A stretch of DNA of 26,860 nt from Chloroflexota bacterium (GTDB taxonomy: Bacteria > Chloroflexota > Dehalococcoidia > Lucifugimonadales > JADFKI01). Positions 15,515-22,979 of the stretch are shown here, piece after piece; positions within the stretch are counted from its first letter, which is position 1, and every line of letters begins with the position of its first letter. The notes under the pieces are model-generated. The model made no database searches. It was not told the DNA's origin and was given only the letters and a program-made list of their open reading frames with translations. The position numbers were made by a program, and so were the translations under genes. The stretch spans positions 1 through 26,860 of the forward strand of contig JADFKI010000010.1 of assembly GCA_022565015.1 (NCBI GenBank). The letters are read 5' to 3'.

Positions 15515-16324
15515 ATGCTGATCGATTGTCACGTACACCTCGAATCTTACCCGGACGATGAAATCGGGGAGGTATTGGCCCGGGGTCGAGACGCCGGCGT
15601 CGGCTTTGTAATTTCAGCCGGGACCACGTTGAAGTCCTCTGAGCGCACCGTGCAGATTTCGGCCAGGTTTCCCGACCTTTTCGCCGGTGTCGGCATCCAC
15701 CCCATGGACATTGAAGCGCCCTTCACGGATGAGACGTATGCCGCCCTTCACCGTCTGGCGACGTCTTCTGAGAAGGTCATCGTCATCAGCGAGATAGGCC
15801 TCGATTTCATGGAGGGAGCGCCCGACAGGTCGATACAATACCCGGCCCTCCGAGAGCAGATACGATTGGCCCGGGACCTCAGACTTCCCATCGTCTTCCA
15901 CAGCAGGGATTCCCACGACGAGATATTCCGCGTATTGCGCGAAGAGCGGGCCTACGACGTCGGGGGCGTCATGCACTACTTCCAGGGTGACGAGCGCACG
16001 GCGAAGACGGCCATTGACCTTGGCTTTTATATATCGCTGGCTCGTCCGCTCCTGCGTTTGCCTCATCTACAGGAGGTGGCCGCCGGCCTGTCGCTGGACA
16101 ACGTCGTTCTGGAGACGGACTCCGCACCTCAGCCCTTCAAGGCCAAGAGAGAGAGTTGGACCGAGCCCCGACATACCCGTATAGTCGCTGAAAAGCTGGC
16201 TGAGCTTCAGGGCAGGACCTTGGAGGAGGTCGAAGAGATCACCTCACGAAACATGAAGGATGTCCTGGGCAGGAAGTGGCCGGTCGTGCAGAGTTACCTG
16301 GAATCCGCGCGGGACCCTTCTTAA
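15515..16324 (+). CDS. TatD-family metal-dependent hydrolase/DNase
   Basis: This 269-residue TIM-barrel hydrolase belongs to the TatD family, metal-dependent nucleases implicated in DNA repair and RNA quality control. Metal ligands are visible as His6-x-His8 (CHVHLE), Glu93 (SEIGLD), His129 (VFHSRDS), His154 (VMHYFQG) and Asp202 (LETDSAP). The frame opens at 15479, but the family begins with M-L-I-D-x-H-x-H, which places the start at 15515; the 12 extra residues have no ribosome binding site. Usual family length is about 255-265, in agreement. It is transcribed away from the flippase-like gene and converges with the Yip1-like gene; the two share a TTAA whose strands give both stop codons. Confidence 0.92.
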   Translation: MLIDCHVHLESYPDDEIGEVLARGRDAGVGFVISAGTTLKSSERTVQISARFPDLFAGVGIHPMDIEAPFTDETYAALHRLATSSEKVIVISEIGLDFMEGAPDRSIQYPALREQIRLARDLRLPIVFHSRDSHDEIFRVLREERAYDVGGVMHYFQGDERTAKTAIDLGFYISLARPLLRLPHLQEVAAGLSLDNVVLETDSAPQPFKAKRESWTEPRHTRIVAEKLAELQGRTLEEVEEITSRNMKDVLGRKWPVVQSYLESARDPS

Positions 16325-16860
16325 GCGGGCGAGCCGGCAGTCGCTCCCAGGAGTAAGTAGCCCGGTAAAATGGCGAGGGCGACGACCCACCCTACCGCCG
16401 TCACAATGAAAGTTCTCACCCAGTCAAATCCTTGGACGGACTTGACGGCGAATAGGGCTGAAGGAAGAATCCACACCAGCCCGATAAAAAAGAAGAAGCC
16501 TCCGGCGCTCGGTATGGCTCCCAGCACTATTACGACACCCGGACCGTACGCTATGCCAAGAGTCCTTAGAATTTGGCGGAAACCAGCTTTACCACGAAAG
16601 ACCAGAGTGCCCAGAACGTAGATTATCGCGGTGTAGACGAGCCACCCTGTCATCACCGTGCTGAGGGAGACTAAGACGGCGGACAGCGGCGGCGTATCTC
16701 CAAAGTCGATGCCCGGAAGCGAACGCACGCCAACGGAAAAGGCTATGCCAACCACCATCACCACACCCAAGGCCCTGAACATATCCTCGGGCTGTTCCCC
16801 AATGCCTTCGTAGGCTCTTGGGTCCAGCGCGGCTGCCCTGAGAAGGCGCGGGATAAACAA
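16321..16860 (-). CDS. Yip1-like integral membrane protein
   Basis: This 179-residue protein has about five hydrophobic spans (near residues 28-46, 62-86, 104-116, 118-138 and 148-172). The pattern is that of bacterial Yip1-domain proteins, including a polar N-terminus with ALDPRAYEGI and a mid-protein segment FRGKAGFRQILRTLGIAYGPGVV. The function of bacterial Yip1 proteins is largely unknown. The start is a TTG with AAAGGAAA shortly before it. A plausible minus-strand promoter lies at 16890-16919. No catalytic motif is visible. The assignment rests on hydropathy and the RQILRTLGIAY-type motif and is moderately certain. Confidence 0.7.
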   Translation of the reverse strand: MFIPRLLRAAALDPRAYEGIGEQPEDMFRALGVVMVVGIAFSVGVRSLPGIDFGDTPPLSAVLVSLSTVMTGWLVYTAIIYVLGTLVFRGKAGFRQILRTLGIAYGPGVVIVLGAIPSAGGFFFFIGLVWILPSALFAVKSVQGFDWVRTFIVTAVGWVVALAILPGYLLLGATAGSPA

Positions 16861-16889
16861 CTGCGTTTCCTTTCAGACGACTCTGGCAG

Positions 16890-16919
16890 ATTCTAATGCA
16901 GATACCAGACCATTCACAA
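16890..16919 (-). promoter_or_regulatory. Possible promoter of the Yip1-like gene
   Basis: Read on the minus strand, TTGTGA (16919-16914) and TAGAAT (16895-16890) are separated by 18 bases. The -10 box matches consensus at five of six positions and the -35 at four. The start codon lies about 30 bases further on. Confidence 0.4.
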
Positions 16920-16955
16920 CCATTGGCAGAGGCCCTTCGTAGCCAACCTACATAT

Positions 16956-17012
16956 CATTAGGTATAATGTCACATAAAGCTAAGCCCTTAGCTACATAAT
17001 CTTGAGATTATG
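16956..17012 (+). promoter_or_regulatory. LysR gene promoter with three consecutive palindromes
   Basis: Within 57 bases there are three inverted repeats. CATTA-GGTA-TAATG (16956-16969) contains a perfect -10 box TATAAT (16963-16968). AGCTAAG-CC-CTTAGCT (16978-16993) has perfect seven-base arms. CATAATCT-TG-AGATTATG (16995-17012) has perfect eight-base arms and ends with the ATG of the LysR gene. No good -35 box is present, so an activator or a flexible promoter is possible. LysR-type regulators often bind their own promoters, so autoregulation is the natural reading. Confidence 0.6.
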
Positions 17013-17942
17013 ACTATACCGAATTTTCACCAGCTCCATATCTTTCACACCGTTGCCAGTCTCGGCAGCTTTTCCAAGGCCGCCGAGGAGCTCTTGATAA
17101 GTCAGCCGGCCGTATCTATTCAGGTGCGAGAGCTGGAAGAGAGCATGGGCAGCCCTCTCCTGCATAGACTGCGCCGAGGCCTTCAGCTTACCGACACCGG
17201 AGAGGCCGTTTACGGCTACACGAAGCGCATCTTCTCCCTGGCGGAGGAGATGCAGAGCGCCGTGCAGGACATACAGGGACTCAGCGCCGGCAAGCTGACG
17301 ATTGGCTCATCCACGACGCCGGGCGAGTACATTCTCCCCTGGGCGATCGGCAAGTTCAGGCAGAAGTACCCCGGCGTCCAGGTGTCTCTCTCCATTTCGA
17401 ACACGCAGACGGTCGTGGAGAAGATCTACAACCGCGAGCTGGACATGGGTATGGCGGGGGCGGCGGTAAACCTCAAAGGGCTGAAGTCCTTCACCTACGT
17501 CTCCGACGAGATCGTTGTCATTGCCGCTCCGACTCACCCTATCGCCGCCAAGGAAGAGGTGGAGCTCGAGGACCTAAATGACCACGATTTCATTCTGAGA
17601 GAGCAGGGCTCGGCCACTCGACGCACGGCGGAAGACTGCATCTCGCAACACGGACTATCACTCAAGGTCGTGATGGACCTGGGTAGCAACGAGGCTGTCA
17701 AGAGGGCCGTCGCCGCCGGTCTTGGACTGGGTATGATTTCGCGGTTCGCCGTGACTCCGGACACCATCGCCGGATTCATCAAGGTAATCGATGTCAATGG
17801 ATGGGACTGCCGCCGGCCCCTCACCGTTTTCTACAGGGAGGACAGGCACCTACCCTCGGCTCAGCTCGCCTTCCTGAACTTTCTCCGGCAGGAAAAACCC
17901 ATGCCGGAGGGGTACAGCGACTCCCCTGCCGCGACATCATGA
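17010..17942 (+). CDS. LysR-family transcriptional regulator
   Basis: This 310-residue protein has the LysR layout. An N-terminal winged helix-turn-helix covers about residues 5-65 (FHTVASLGSFSKAAEELLISQPAVSIQVRELE). A linker helix leads to a two-lobed effector domain that starts near KLTIGSSTTPGEYILP (94-109) and includes AGLGLGMISRFAV. The overall look is closest to the CbbR/CysB-like branch common in Chloroflexota, but the effector is unknown. The ATG at 17010 has no convincing Shine-Dalgarno sequence and forms the end of a perfect palindrome, so protein binding there could block initiation of transcription and translation. Neighbours are divergent or independent, so the target genes are not evident from context. 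Confidence 0.92.
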   Translation: MTIPNFHQLHIFHTVASLGSFSKAAEELLISQPAVSIQVRELEESMGSPLLHRLRRGLQLTDTGEAVYGYTKRIFSLAEEMQSAVQDIQGLSAGKLTIGSSTTPGEYILPWAIGKFRQKYPGVQVSLSISNTQTVVEKIYNRELDMGMAGAAVNLKGLKSFTYVSDEIVVIAAPTHPIAAKEEVELEDLNDHDFILREQGSATRRTAEDCISQHGLSLKVVMDLGSNEAVKRAVAAGLGLGMISRFAVTPDTIAGFIKVIDVNGWDCRRPLTVFYREDRHLPSAQLAFLNFLRQEKPMPEGYSDSPAATS

Positions 17943-17993
17943 CGCCGGACCGGTATCCGCCTGACTTTGATCTGGAAACGGTTGCGTTTTGGG

Positions 17994-18023
17994 TTAGACC
18001 GGGCGCCATCCGTTGATTATAAT
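17994..18023 (+). promoter_or_regulatory. Possible promoter of the DUF1802 gene
   Basis: A perfect -10 box TATAAT (18018-18023) lies 45 bases before the start codon, in the 125-base gap after the LysR gene. The -35 candidate TTAGAC (17994-17999, spacer 18) is weak. Confidence 0.4.
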
Positions 18024-18067
18024 AGTCGAAGGTTCTCTCAGTCGTACGTGTCGAAGAGGAGCAGGAC

Positions 18068-18664
18068 ATGACATTGCTACCCGCGGAATCGGACCTGGCC
18101 TTAAAAGAGTGGGCCGTGGCGATAAGGGCACTGGGATCGGGGAAACAGGTCCTCATTCTTCGCAAGGGCGGCATCCACAAGGATGACAAGGAGTTCCGGG
18201 TCGTCCACCCCGAGTTTCTGCTCTACCCGACGTACGAGCACCAGAATGCGGAGCTGATCAAGGACGCCTTCGCCGATGACCTCGCTCAGACGCTGGCGGA
18301 TGACGACGTGCCCGGCCTGGTTACCCTTTCTTACTGGTGCACCGTCACCGACAAGTTCGAGGTCAGCGAGCAGGAGGCGCTGGACGGCATAGCCCCCCAT
18401 CATATCTGGACGACGGACTACGCCAACAAGCGTCTTCATTGGAGGCCAAAACAGCCCCTTACGGTCGCGCTTCTCCGCGTATACGAGCTGCAGCAACCGC
18501 AGGCGTTGCCGGTGCTGGAGCACTATGGCGGCTGCAAGTCCTGGGTCGAGCTGGGGCAGGACGTGCCCCTGAGCGTGATGAGTCCCGTCTTGAACGACGA
18601 TGAGTACGAGGAAAAGGCTGAAGTCATCAGGATGGTTCTTGGCGGAGCGGCGGCCGCAGTTTGA
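18068..18664 (+). CDS. DUF1802 family protein
   Basis: The protein has 198 residues and shows the hallmark start of DUF1802 proteins: ALKEWAVAIRAL, then ILRKGGIHK and FRVVHPEFLLYPTYEHQ (about residues 11-58). The function of this family is unknown; members occur in cyanobacteria, Chloroflexota and other environmental bacteria, usually as single genes. The conserved charged and aromatic residues sit in the first third. The C-terminal half (RPKQPLTVALLRVY, then GGCKSWVEL) also follows the family. It has no signal peptide or membrane span. GAGGAGCAGG lies just before the ATG. The aldo/keto reductase follows after 36 bases and may be co-transcribed. Confidence 0.82.
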   Translation: MTLLPAESDLALKEWAVAIRALGSGKQVLILRKGGIHKDDKEFRVVHPEFLLYPTYEHQNAELIKDAFADDLAQTLADDDVPGLVTLSYWCTVTDKFEVSEQEALDGIAPHHIWTTDYANKRLHWRPKQPLTVALLRVYELQQPQALPVLEHYGGCKSWVELGQDVPLSVMSPVLNDDEYEEKAEVIRMVLGGAAAAV

Positions 18665-18700
18665 AGAATCCCGTATCGAGCCCTAACTGAGGATGGTCAA

Positions 18701-19705
18701 TTGAAGTATCGCAAACTTGGCACCACCGATCTCAACGTCTCCGAAGTAGGTTTCGGCGTCTGGACCGTCAGCACGAACTGGTGGGGAAAGATCGAGGAGC
18801 CCGAGGGGATCAACCTTCTGGTCAAGGCCTTCGATCTGGGCGTGAACTTTTTTGACACCGGTGACACCTATGGACTGGGCTATGGGGAGGAGATCCTTGC
18901 CAAGGCCTTCAAGAAGCATCGCCACGAGATAATCATCGGCACGAAATTCGGCTACGACTTCTACGCCAACACGTCTCGAGAGGGGCACACGGAGCGGCCA
19001 CAGAAGTGGGAGCCCAACTTCATCCGCTACGCATGCGAGCAGAGCCTGAGGAGGCTCCAGACTGATTACATAGACCTGTACCAGCTGCACAACCCTAAAA
19101 TGGACGCGATCGAGAACGAGGAGCTGTTCGAGACCCTGGACGAGCTGGTGAAGGAAGGCAAGATAAGGAATTACGGCTTCGCCATCGGCCCCGACATCGG
19201 CTGGTACGAAGAGGGCGAGGCGGCCATCAAAGAGCGTCACGCCGCCGCCATGCAGATCATCTACAGCATCCTGGAGCAGGACCCGTCGAAGGCGTGGTTC
19301 CCGATGGCCGAAAAGGAGAAGACCGGCCTAATCACAAGGGTCCCGCATGCGTCGGGCATGCTGGACGGCACGTACGACAAGGACACCGTCTTCGACCCCG
19401 GCGATCACCGGGCCCACAGAAAGCAGGAGTGGCTCGATGCGACGCTCAAAAAGGTGGACCAGCTTCAGTTTCTGACCGAAAACATGGACTCAACCATAGG
19501 CCAGATAGCAATTAAATTCGCGCTTTCGGGGCCTATGGTGGCTTCGGTGCTCCCAAACCTGACGAATCTACCCCAGCTAGAGGAGTTCGTGGCTACGTCC
19601 GAGACCGAGGACATTCCGGAGGAGTTCCTGGAGCGGCTCGTGGAGCTGCATGACCACGACTTTCTGTTAGACGAGACGCCTCAGGAGTCGTCGGTGGTCA
19701 CCTGA
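18701..19705 (+). CDS. Aldo/keto reductase
   Basis: This 334-residue enzyme belongs to the aldo/keto reductase superfamily of NADPH-dependent TIM-barrel oxidoreductases acting on aldehydes and ketones. The catalytic tetrad is visible: Asp52 and Tyr57 (FFDTGDTYG), Lys82 (GTKFG) and His130 (LYQLHNP). The start is a TTG with GAGGAT about seven bases before it. The N-terminus MKYRKLGTTDLNVSEVGFG is the normal start of the family. The physiological substrate cannot be read from the sequence. The last 25 bases overlap the end of the convergent EVE-domain gene. Sequence similarity is highest to the AKR groups that include YhdN- and Tas-like proteins, judged only by eye. Confidence 0.92.
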   Translation: MKYRKLGTTDLNVSEVGFGVWTVSTNWWGKIEEPEGINLLVKAFDLGVNFFDTGDTYGLGYGEEILAKAFKKHRHEIIIGTKFGYDFYANTSREGHTERPQKWEPNFIRYACEQSLRRLQTDYIDLYQLHNPKMDAIENEELFETLDELVKEGKIRNYGFAIGPDIGWYEEGEAAIKERHAAAMQIIYSILEQDPSKAWFPMAEKEKTGLITRVPHASGMLDGTYDKDTVFDPGDHRAHRKQEWLDATLKKVDQLQFLTENMDSTIGQIAIKFALSGPMVASVLPNLTNLPQLEEFVATSETEDIPEEFLERLVELHDHDFLLDETPQESSVVT

Positions 19706-20313
19706 TCCGCCAACTCTGTCCTGACGGGCTGGATTTGGCCGGGCTCTTCCTGACCATCGACTTCCGGCTGCGGGGCCTCGGCCTTAGCTCTGCCCTGGTC
19801 TTCGGTCCTGTGCAACGGCGATTCCACGGGCGCGGTGACGCCGTTGGTCCTTCGATAGTGCTTGCTTCCCGAAGTCAGCCTTACCATCTCGTTTTCGATG
19901 AGCTTGAAGTCCTTCTGCGGCAACAGGTGCAGCGTGTCAAAGAAGGCCAGTGGCCAGTCTTCGGGCGCCCATCGCTTCACGTACTCGAGGCTTGGCGCCA
20001 GCCACAGAGCGTCGATGTAGTCCTCCTCGTTCAGGACCATCGTGGGCTTGAGCTTGACTCGATAAGGGTATACTTCGCTCTTACGGTTGGGCTTCCAGAT
20101 CGGAGTCCTGTCCTCAAAGGAGCCGGACACGATTGTTGCGGTGGCCGCCCACTTGCGTATGCCGGAGACATAAAACAGCATTCGGTCGTCGGGCTGCATA
20201 CGCTGAGTGCGCCGGCGATACTTGGCGCGCACACCGAATATTCCAAATCCCTGCTCTTTAGTTACCTCAAAATCTTCTGGAGGAGAGACCACCATCCAGT
20301 AGTTTCTTCCCAT
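19681..20313 (-). CDS. EVE-domain protein
   Basis: This 210-residue protein starts with an EVE domain (about residues 3-150: NYWMVVSPPEDFEVTKEQGFGIFGV, then MQPDDRMLFYVSGIRKWAATATIVSG). The domain belongs to the PUA-like fold and is thought to bind modified bases in DNA or RNA. The last 55 residues or so form a polar tail rich in Glu, Gln, Pro and Thr that looks disordered and partly overlaps the end of the aldo/keto reductase gene on the other strand. GGGAG lies about nine bases before the ATG. EVE proteins can belong to restriction or defence systems, but no nuclease or methyltransferase gene is near, so this one looks like a stand-alone housekeeping form. Confidence 0.85.
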   Translation of the reverse strand: MGRNYWMVVSPPEDFEVTKEQGFGIFGVRAKYRRRTQRMQPDDRMLFYVSGIRKWAATATIVSGSFEDRTPIWKPNRKSEVYPYRVKLKPTMVLNEEDYIDALWLAPSLEYVKRWAPEDWPLAFFDTLHLLPQKDFKLIENEMVRLTSGSKHYRRTNGVTAPVESPLHRTEDQGRAKAEAPQPEVDGQEEPGQIQPVRTELADQVTTDDS

Positions 20314-20431
20314 ATTCTCATTCTCCCTTTTGGGCCTACATCACATAATGATATCACCTGGCGACATCATTTTCCTGACGTACGGCGCCATGATTCCATC
20401 GAAGGGCGCGGAGCCGCAACGCGAAGCCGTT

Positions 20432-21595
20432 CTAAGAAATTGCGCGCATGACGTTGTACATGTGAAGAAAGAGCTTAATGCCTTCCCTAACGTAGATGGG
20501 TGGACTGACGGGACGCGTTGGGTCCAGATGCTGAAAGAAGGCGAATTCGGTGTAGTAGACGGAGCTATCCTCACCCAGAGCTTCGAACAGGCGAGCGGAC
20601 TCCTCGGAAGGCACGAGTCTGTCCTCCCGGTCGTGCATGATCAGCACCCTGGCTTCCAGCTGATCTATGGCGGTGCTCGGCGATATGCCCATTAGAGAGC
20701 CCCGGATGGACGCCGACAGGCTTTCGATCAGCGCATCGGCCTCCGTCGGCGTAGGATCGGACAGCAGCTTATAGACGGTCCGGGCCTCGGAGGACACCAG
20801 GGATTCGGCGGCGGCAACGGGTGTACCTCCAGCTAAAAAGTGCGCCTCGAGAAGCTGCCGGTCCTCTGGGTCTGTTATTCCTTGAATCAGGTGCGTGCGC
20901 ACGACCTGAATGCTCAGCGAAGCGGGTTCCCAGGGCTCTATCGTGTCGCCGTAATAGCGGCTGCGGGTCACCACGGACTTCACCAGGTCTTCCGCATTGA
21001 AATAGCCGCCGAAAAAATTTACGAACCTTACGCTTTCCTTGATGCGTGGGTCTTGAGCCGCGACCAACGTCAGCGACGCGCCCACGCAGAACCCGCTCAT
21101 TCCAACCATCTCGGGGTTGACGGACTCGTGGGAACGGAGAAACTGGAACGCGCGCACCAGATCGTCCACCTCGCTCACGGTTACCTTGTTCCGAGTCATA
21201 TTTTCGGACCAGGGGATCATGACGACGACGCCTGTCCGGGCGAGAGCGTCAGCCAACCCCACCACTCTCGGATCATCCCTCCCGGCAGGGTTCACTCCCA
21301 GAAAAAGAAGTATCGCACTGTGTCTTTCGCCGAACGCCGGCACATAGAGGTCTGCCGAGCCCTCTCCTTCACTCAAAGGGTATGTAATCGGAAGCCTCGC
21401 CGGTTCACGGGTGAACAGGTCAAGGGGCTTAACAGGTGCGGCAGGAAGTATCTGAGGCAGAAACAGCGCCGTCCTGACTGCCGTCCGACCCTGAGCCGTG
21501 GCACCAAGCAGTATTGATGCAACCACGGCCAAAGCCATCAGTCCAACCAGGGCCCATCTCGCGTAATAATTCATCTTATTCGGGTTGCTGAACAT
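20432..21595 (-). CDS. Membrane-anchored dienelactone hydrolase-like alpha/beta hydrolase
   Basis: This 387-residue protein has an N-terminal signal anchor (about residues 13-32, ALVGLMALAVVASILL) followed by an alpha/beta hydrolase domain. The nucleophile elbow reads GMSGFCVGAS with Cys170 as nucleophile, as in dienelactone hydrolases, where serine is usual in other families. Asp325 (HDREDRLVP) and His356 (FFQHLDP) complete a plausible triad. The domain should lie outside the membrane. The substrate is unknown. The ATG at 21595 has no clear ribosome binding site, and Met8 (21574) is an alternative start. Upstream lies a 319-base spacer shared with the divergent PIN-TRAM gene. The 118-base gap to the EVE gene holds only the EVE ribosome binding site. 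Confidence 0.85.
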   Translation of the reverse strand: MFSNPNKMNYYARWALVGLMALAVVASILLGATAQGRTAVRTALFLPQILPAAPVKPLDLFTREPARLPITYPLSEGEGSADLYVPAFGERHSAILLFLGVNPAGRDDPRVVGLADALARTGVVVMIPWSENMTRNKVTVSEVDDLVRAFQFLRSHESVNPEMVGMSGFCVGASLTLVAAQDPRIKESVRFVNFFGGYFNAEDLVKSVVTRSRYYGDTIEPWEPASLSIQVVRTHLIQGITDPEDRQLLEAHFLAGGTPVAAAESLVSSEARTVYKLLSDPTPTEADALIESLSASIRGSLMGISPSTAIDQLEARVLIMHDREDRLVPSEESARLFEALGEDSSVYYTEFAFFQHLDPTRPVSPPIYVREGIKLFLHMYNVMRAIS

Positions 21596-21914
21596 AGAGG
21601 TGTTAGCGGCTCACCTTCATCCTAGAAATTGGGGTCAAAGACAGGTTACATTTACCCTTAGTATAGTCCATATTCCTGATGGTATAGGGGTTAGCGACGA
21701 GAAGACCCAGGGCATCCTGTTTTTGACACGAATATGCAGCAGATGCTACTCTCTAATGTGAATATATCTCAGATATTAGACACGCGGCACATAAGAGGAT
21801 TGGGCGGCTCCATCGCTGGCGCGCCCCCTTCACGGCTATAGGTGAGAGAGAAGCGGATGGACCTCGGTGGATCCGAGTCATATCTTTCACGACACGCACT
21901 GAGGAGGTGGTGAG
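21596..21914. other. 319-base divergent spacer without genes
   Basis: No convincing reading frame is present. I see a TTGACA at 21723-21728 that lacks a good -10 box at the right distance. There is a perfect palindrome ATATCT-C-AGATAT at 21764-21776. A possible hairpin GGGT(C)AAA/TTTACCC spans 21632-21657. A second, GA(C)CTCGG/CCGAGTC, spans 21860-21879. A strong GAGGAGGTG ribosome binding site (21901-21909) precedes the PIN-TRAM gene. The spacer is more AT-rich than the genes and probably carries both divergent promoters and a leader RNA. Confidence 0.6.
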
Positions 21915-22973
21915 ATGGTCGCGGAGATTGTTGCCCGCCTTTTAGGCGGTGCGATCCTCGCTACTGGAGGATGGAGGCTAGGCGAATACATAAGCGATGT
22001 CTGGGGACCTGAGCAGTATGTTCCTCTGGTATTCGGACTCAGCATCGGGGGAATGGTTCTAGGACTGGCGGCAACCCCCTATATGACTGTGCGCTCTGCA
22101 CGCAACCTCGTTAGCCAGATCGAAAGCATCCCCACTTCCAGGGTGCTCTCGGGTGTTTTGGGGACAGTCCTGGGCCTTCTGGTGGCGCTCCTCGTGTCGA
22201 TCCCCCTGTTCCGCATGCCAAGCTGGATTGGCTACGGCGTCCCCACGGCTCTGAGCATCTTTCTCGCGTATCTCGGCGGATATGTCATGTCCAGGCCGCA
22301 GCGCGACGTCTTTCAGAATGTAATTCCTAACTCGCTTATGCAGGCAAGCATTAACGGGCACTCACAGATGCCTACCAGCCATCTGTTGGACACCAGCGCT
22401 ATCATCGACGGACGTATCGCGGATGTGGCGGAAAATGGTTTCATTCAGGGCACGATTGTAATACCCAGCTTCATTCTCGACGAGCTACGTCATATCGCCG
22501 ACTCCAACGACCCCCTGAGGCGGGCCAGGGGCCGTCGCGGACTGGAGATCTTGAACAAGCTGCGTCAGGAATCGAAAGTTCCCATTCAGGTCATGGATAT
22601 TCCGCACGACCACCGCGGCGGCATGGAGGTTGACGCCAGGCTGGTCGAGGTCGCCAAGGAGATGCACGCCTCGATAGTGACCACCGACTATAATCTGAAC
22701 CGCGTGGCCCAGATACATGGCGTGGCCGTACTAAACGTCAACGAGCTCGCGAACTCCCTCAAGCCGGTGGTCCTGCCGGGTGAGGAGATGAGGATAAAGG
22801 TCGTGCAGGAAGGCAAGGAGCCTGGTCAGGGCGTCGGGTTCCTGGACGACGGCACGATGGTAGTCGTCGAGGGCGGACACCGCCATCTGAACGAAGATAT
22901 CGAAGTCTCGGTTACGCGCATGCTGCAGACGGCCGCCGGCAGCATCATATTCGCGCAGGCCAAGCGGAGCTAG
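21915..22973 (+). CDS. YacL-like membrane protein with PIN and TRAM domains
   Basis: This 352-residue protein has four hydrophobic spans in the first 125 residues (around 5-20, 38-56, 78-98, 106-125). A PIN nuclease domain (about 155-280) and a C-terminal TRAM domain (about 287-348) follow. This is the layout of Bacillus YacL. Acidic active-site candidates of the PIN fold are Asp159 (LLDTSAIIDGRI), Glu190, Asp240 and Asp258 (VTTDYNL). TRAM domains bind RNA, so a membrane-bound ribonuclease role is likely, though YacL is poorly characterised. The ribosome binding site GAGGAGGTG is very strong. The following ispD, ispF and cysS match the yacL-ispD-ispF...cysS order of Firmicutes. Confidence 0.92.
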   Translation: MVAEIVARLLGGAILATGGWRLGEYISDVWGPEQYVPLVFGLSIGGMVLGLAATPYMTVRSARNLVSQIESIPTSRVLSGVLGTVLGLLVALLVSIPLFRMPSWIGYGVPTALSIFLAYLGGYVMSRPQRDVFQNVIPNSLMQASINGHSQMPTSHLLDTSAIIDGRIADVAENGFIQGTIVIPSFILDELRHIADSNDPLRRARGRRGLEILNKLRQESKVPIQVMDIPHDHRGGMEVDARLVEVAKEMHASIVTTDYNLNRVAQIHGVAVLNVNELANSLKPVVLPGEEMRIKVVQEGKEPGQGVGFLDDGTMVVVEGGHRHLNEDIEVSVTRMLQTAAGSIIFAQAKRS

Positions 22974-22979
22974 CCTTCG

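Noticed and set aside
19681..20313. EVE protein as part of a restriction or defence island
   Set aside because: Neighbours are an aldo/keto reductase and a hydrolase; there is no nuclease, methyltransferase, helicase or integrase nearby.
21860..21885. A definite T-box riboswitch for cysS
   Set aside because: The core matches only in part (TGGATCC for TGGNACC), no Stem I or specifier loop is recognisable, and the gene directly downstream is not cysS; kept only as a hint.
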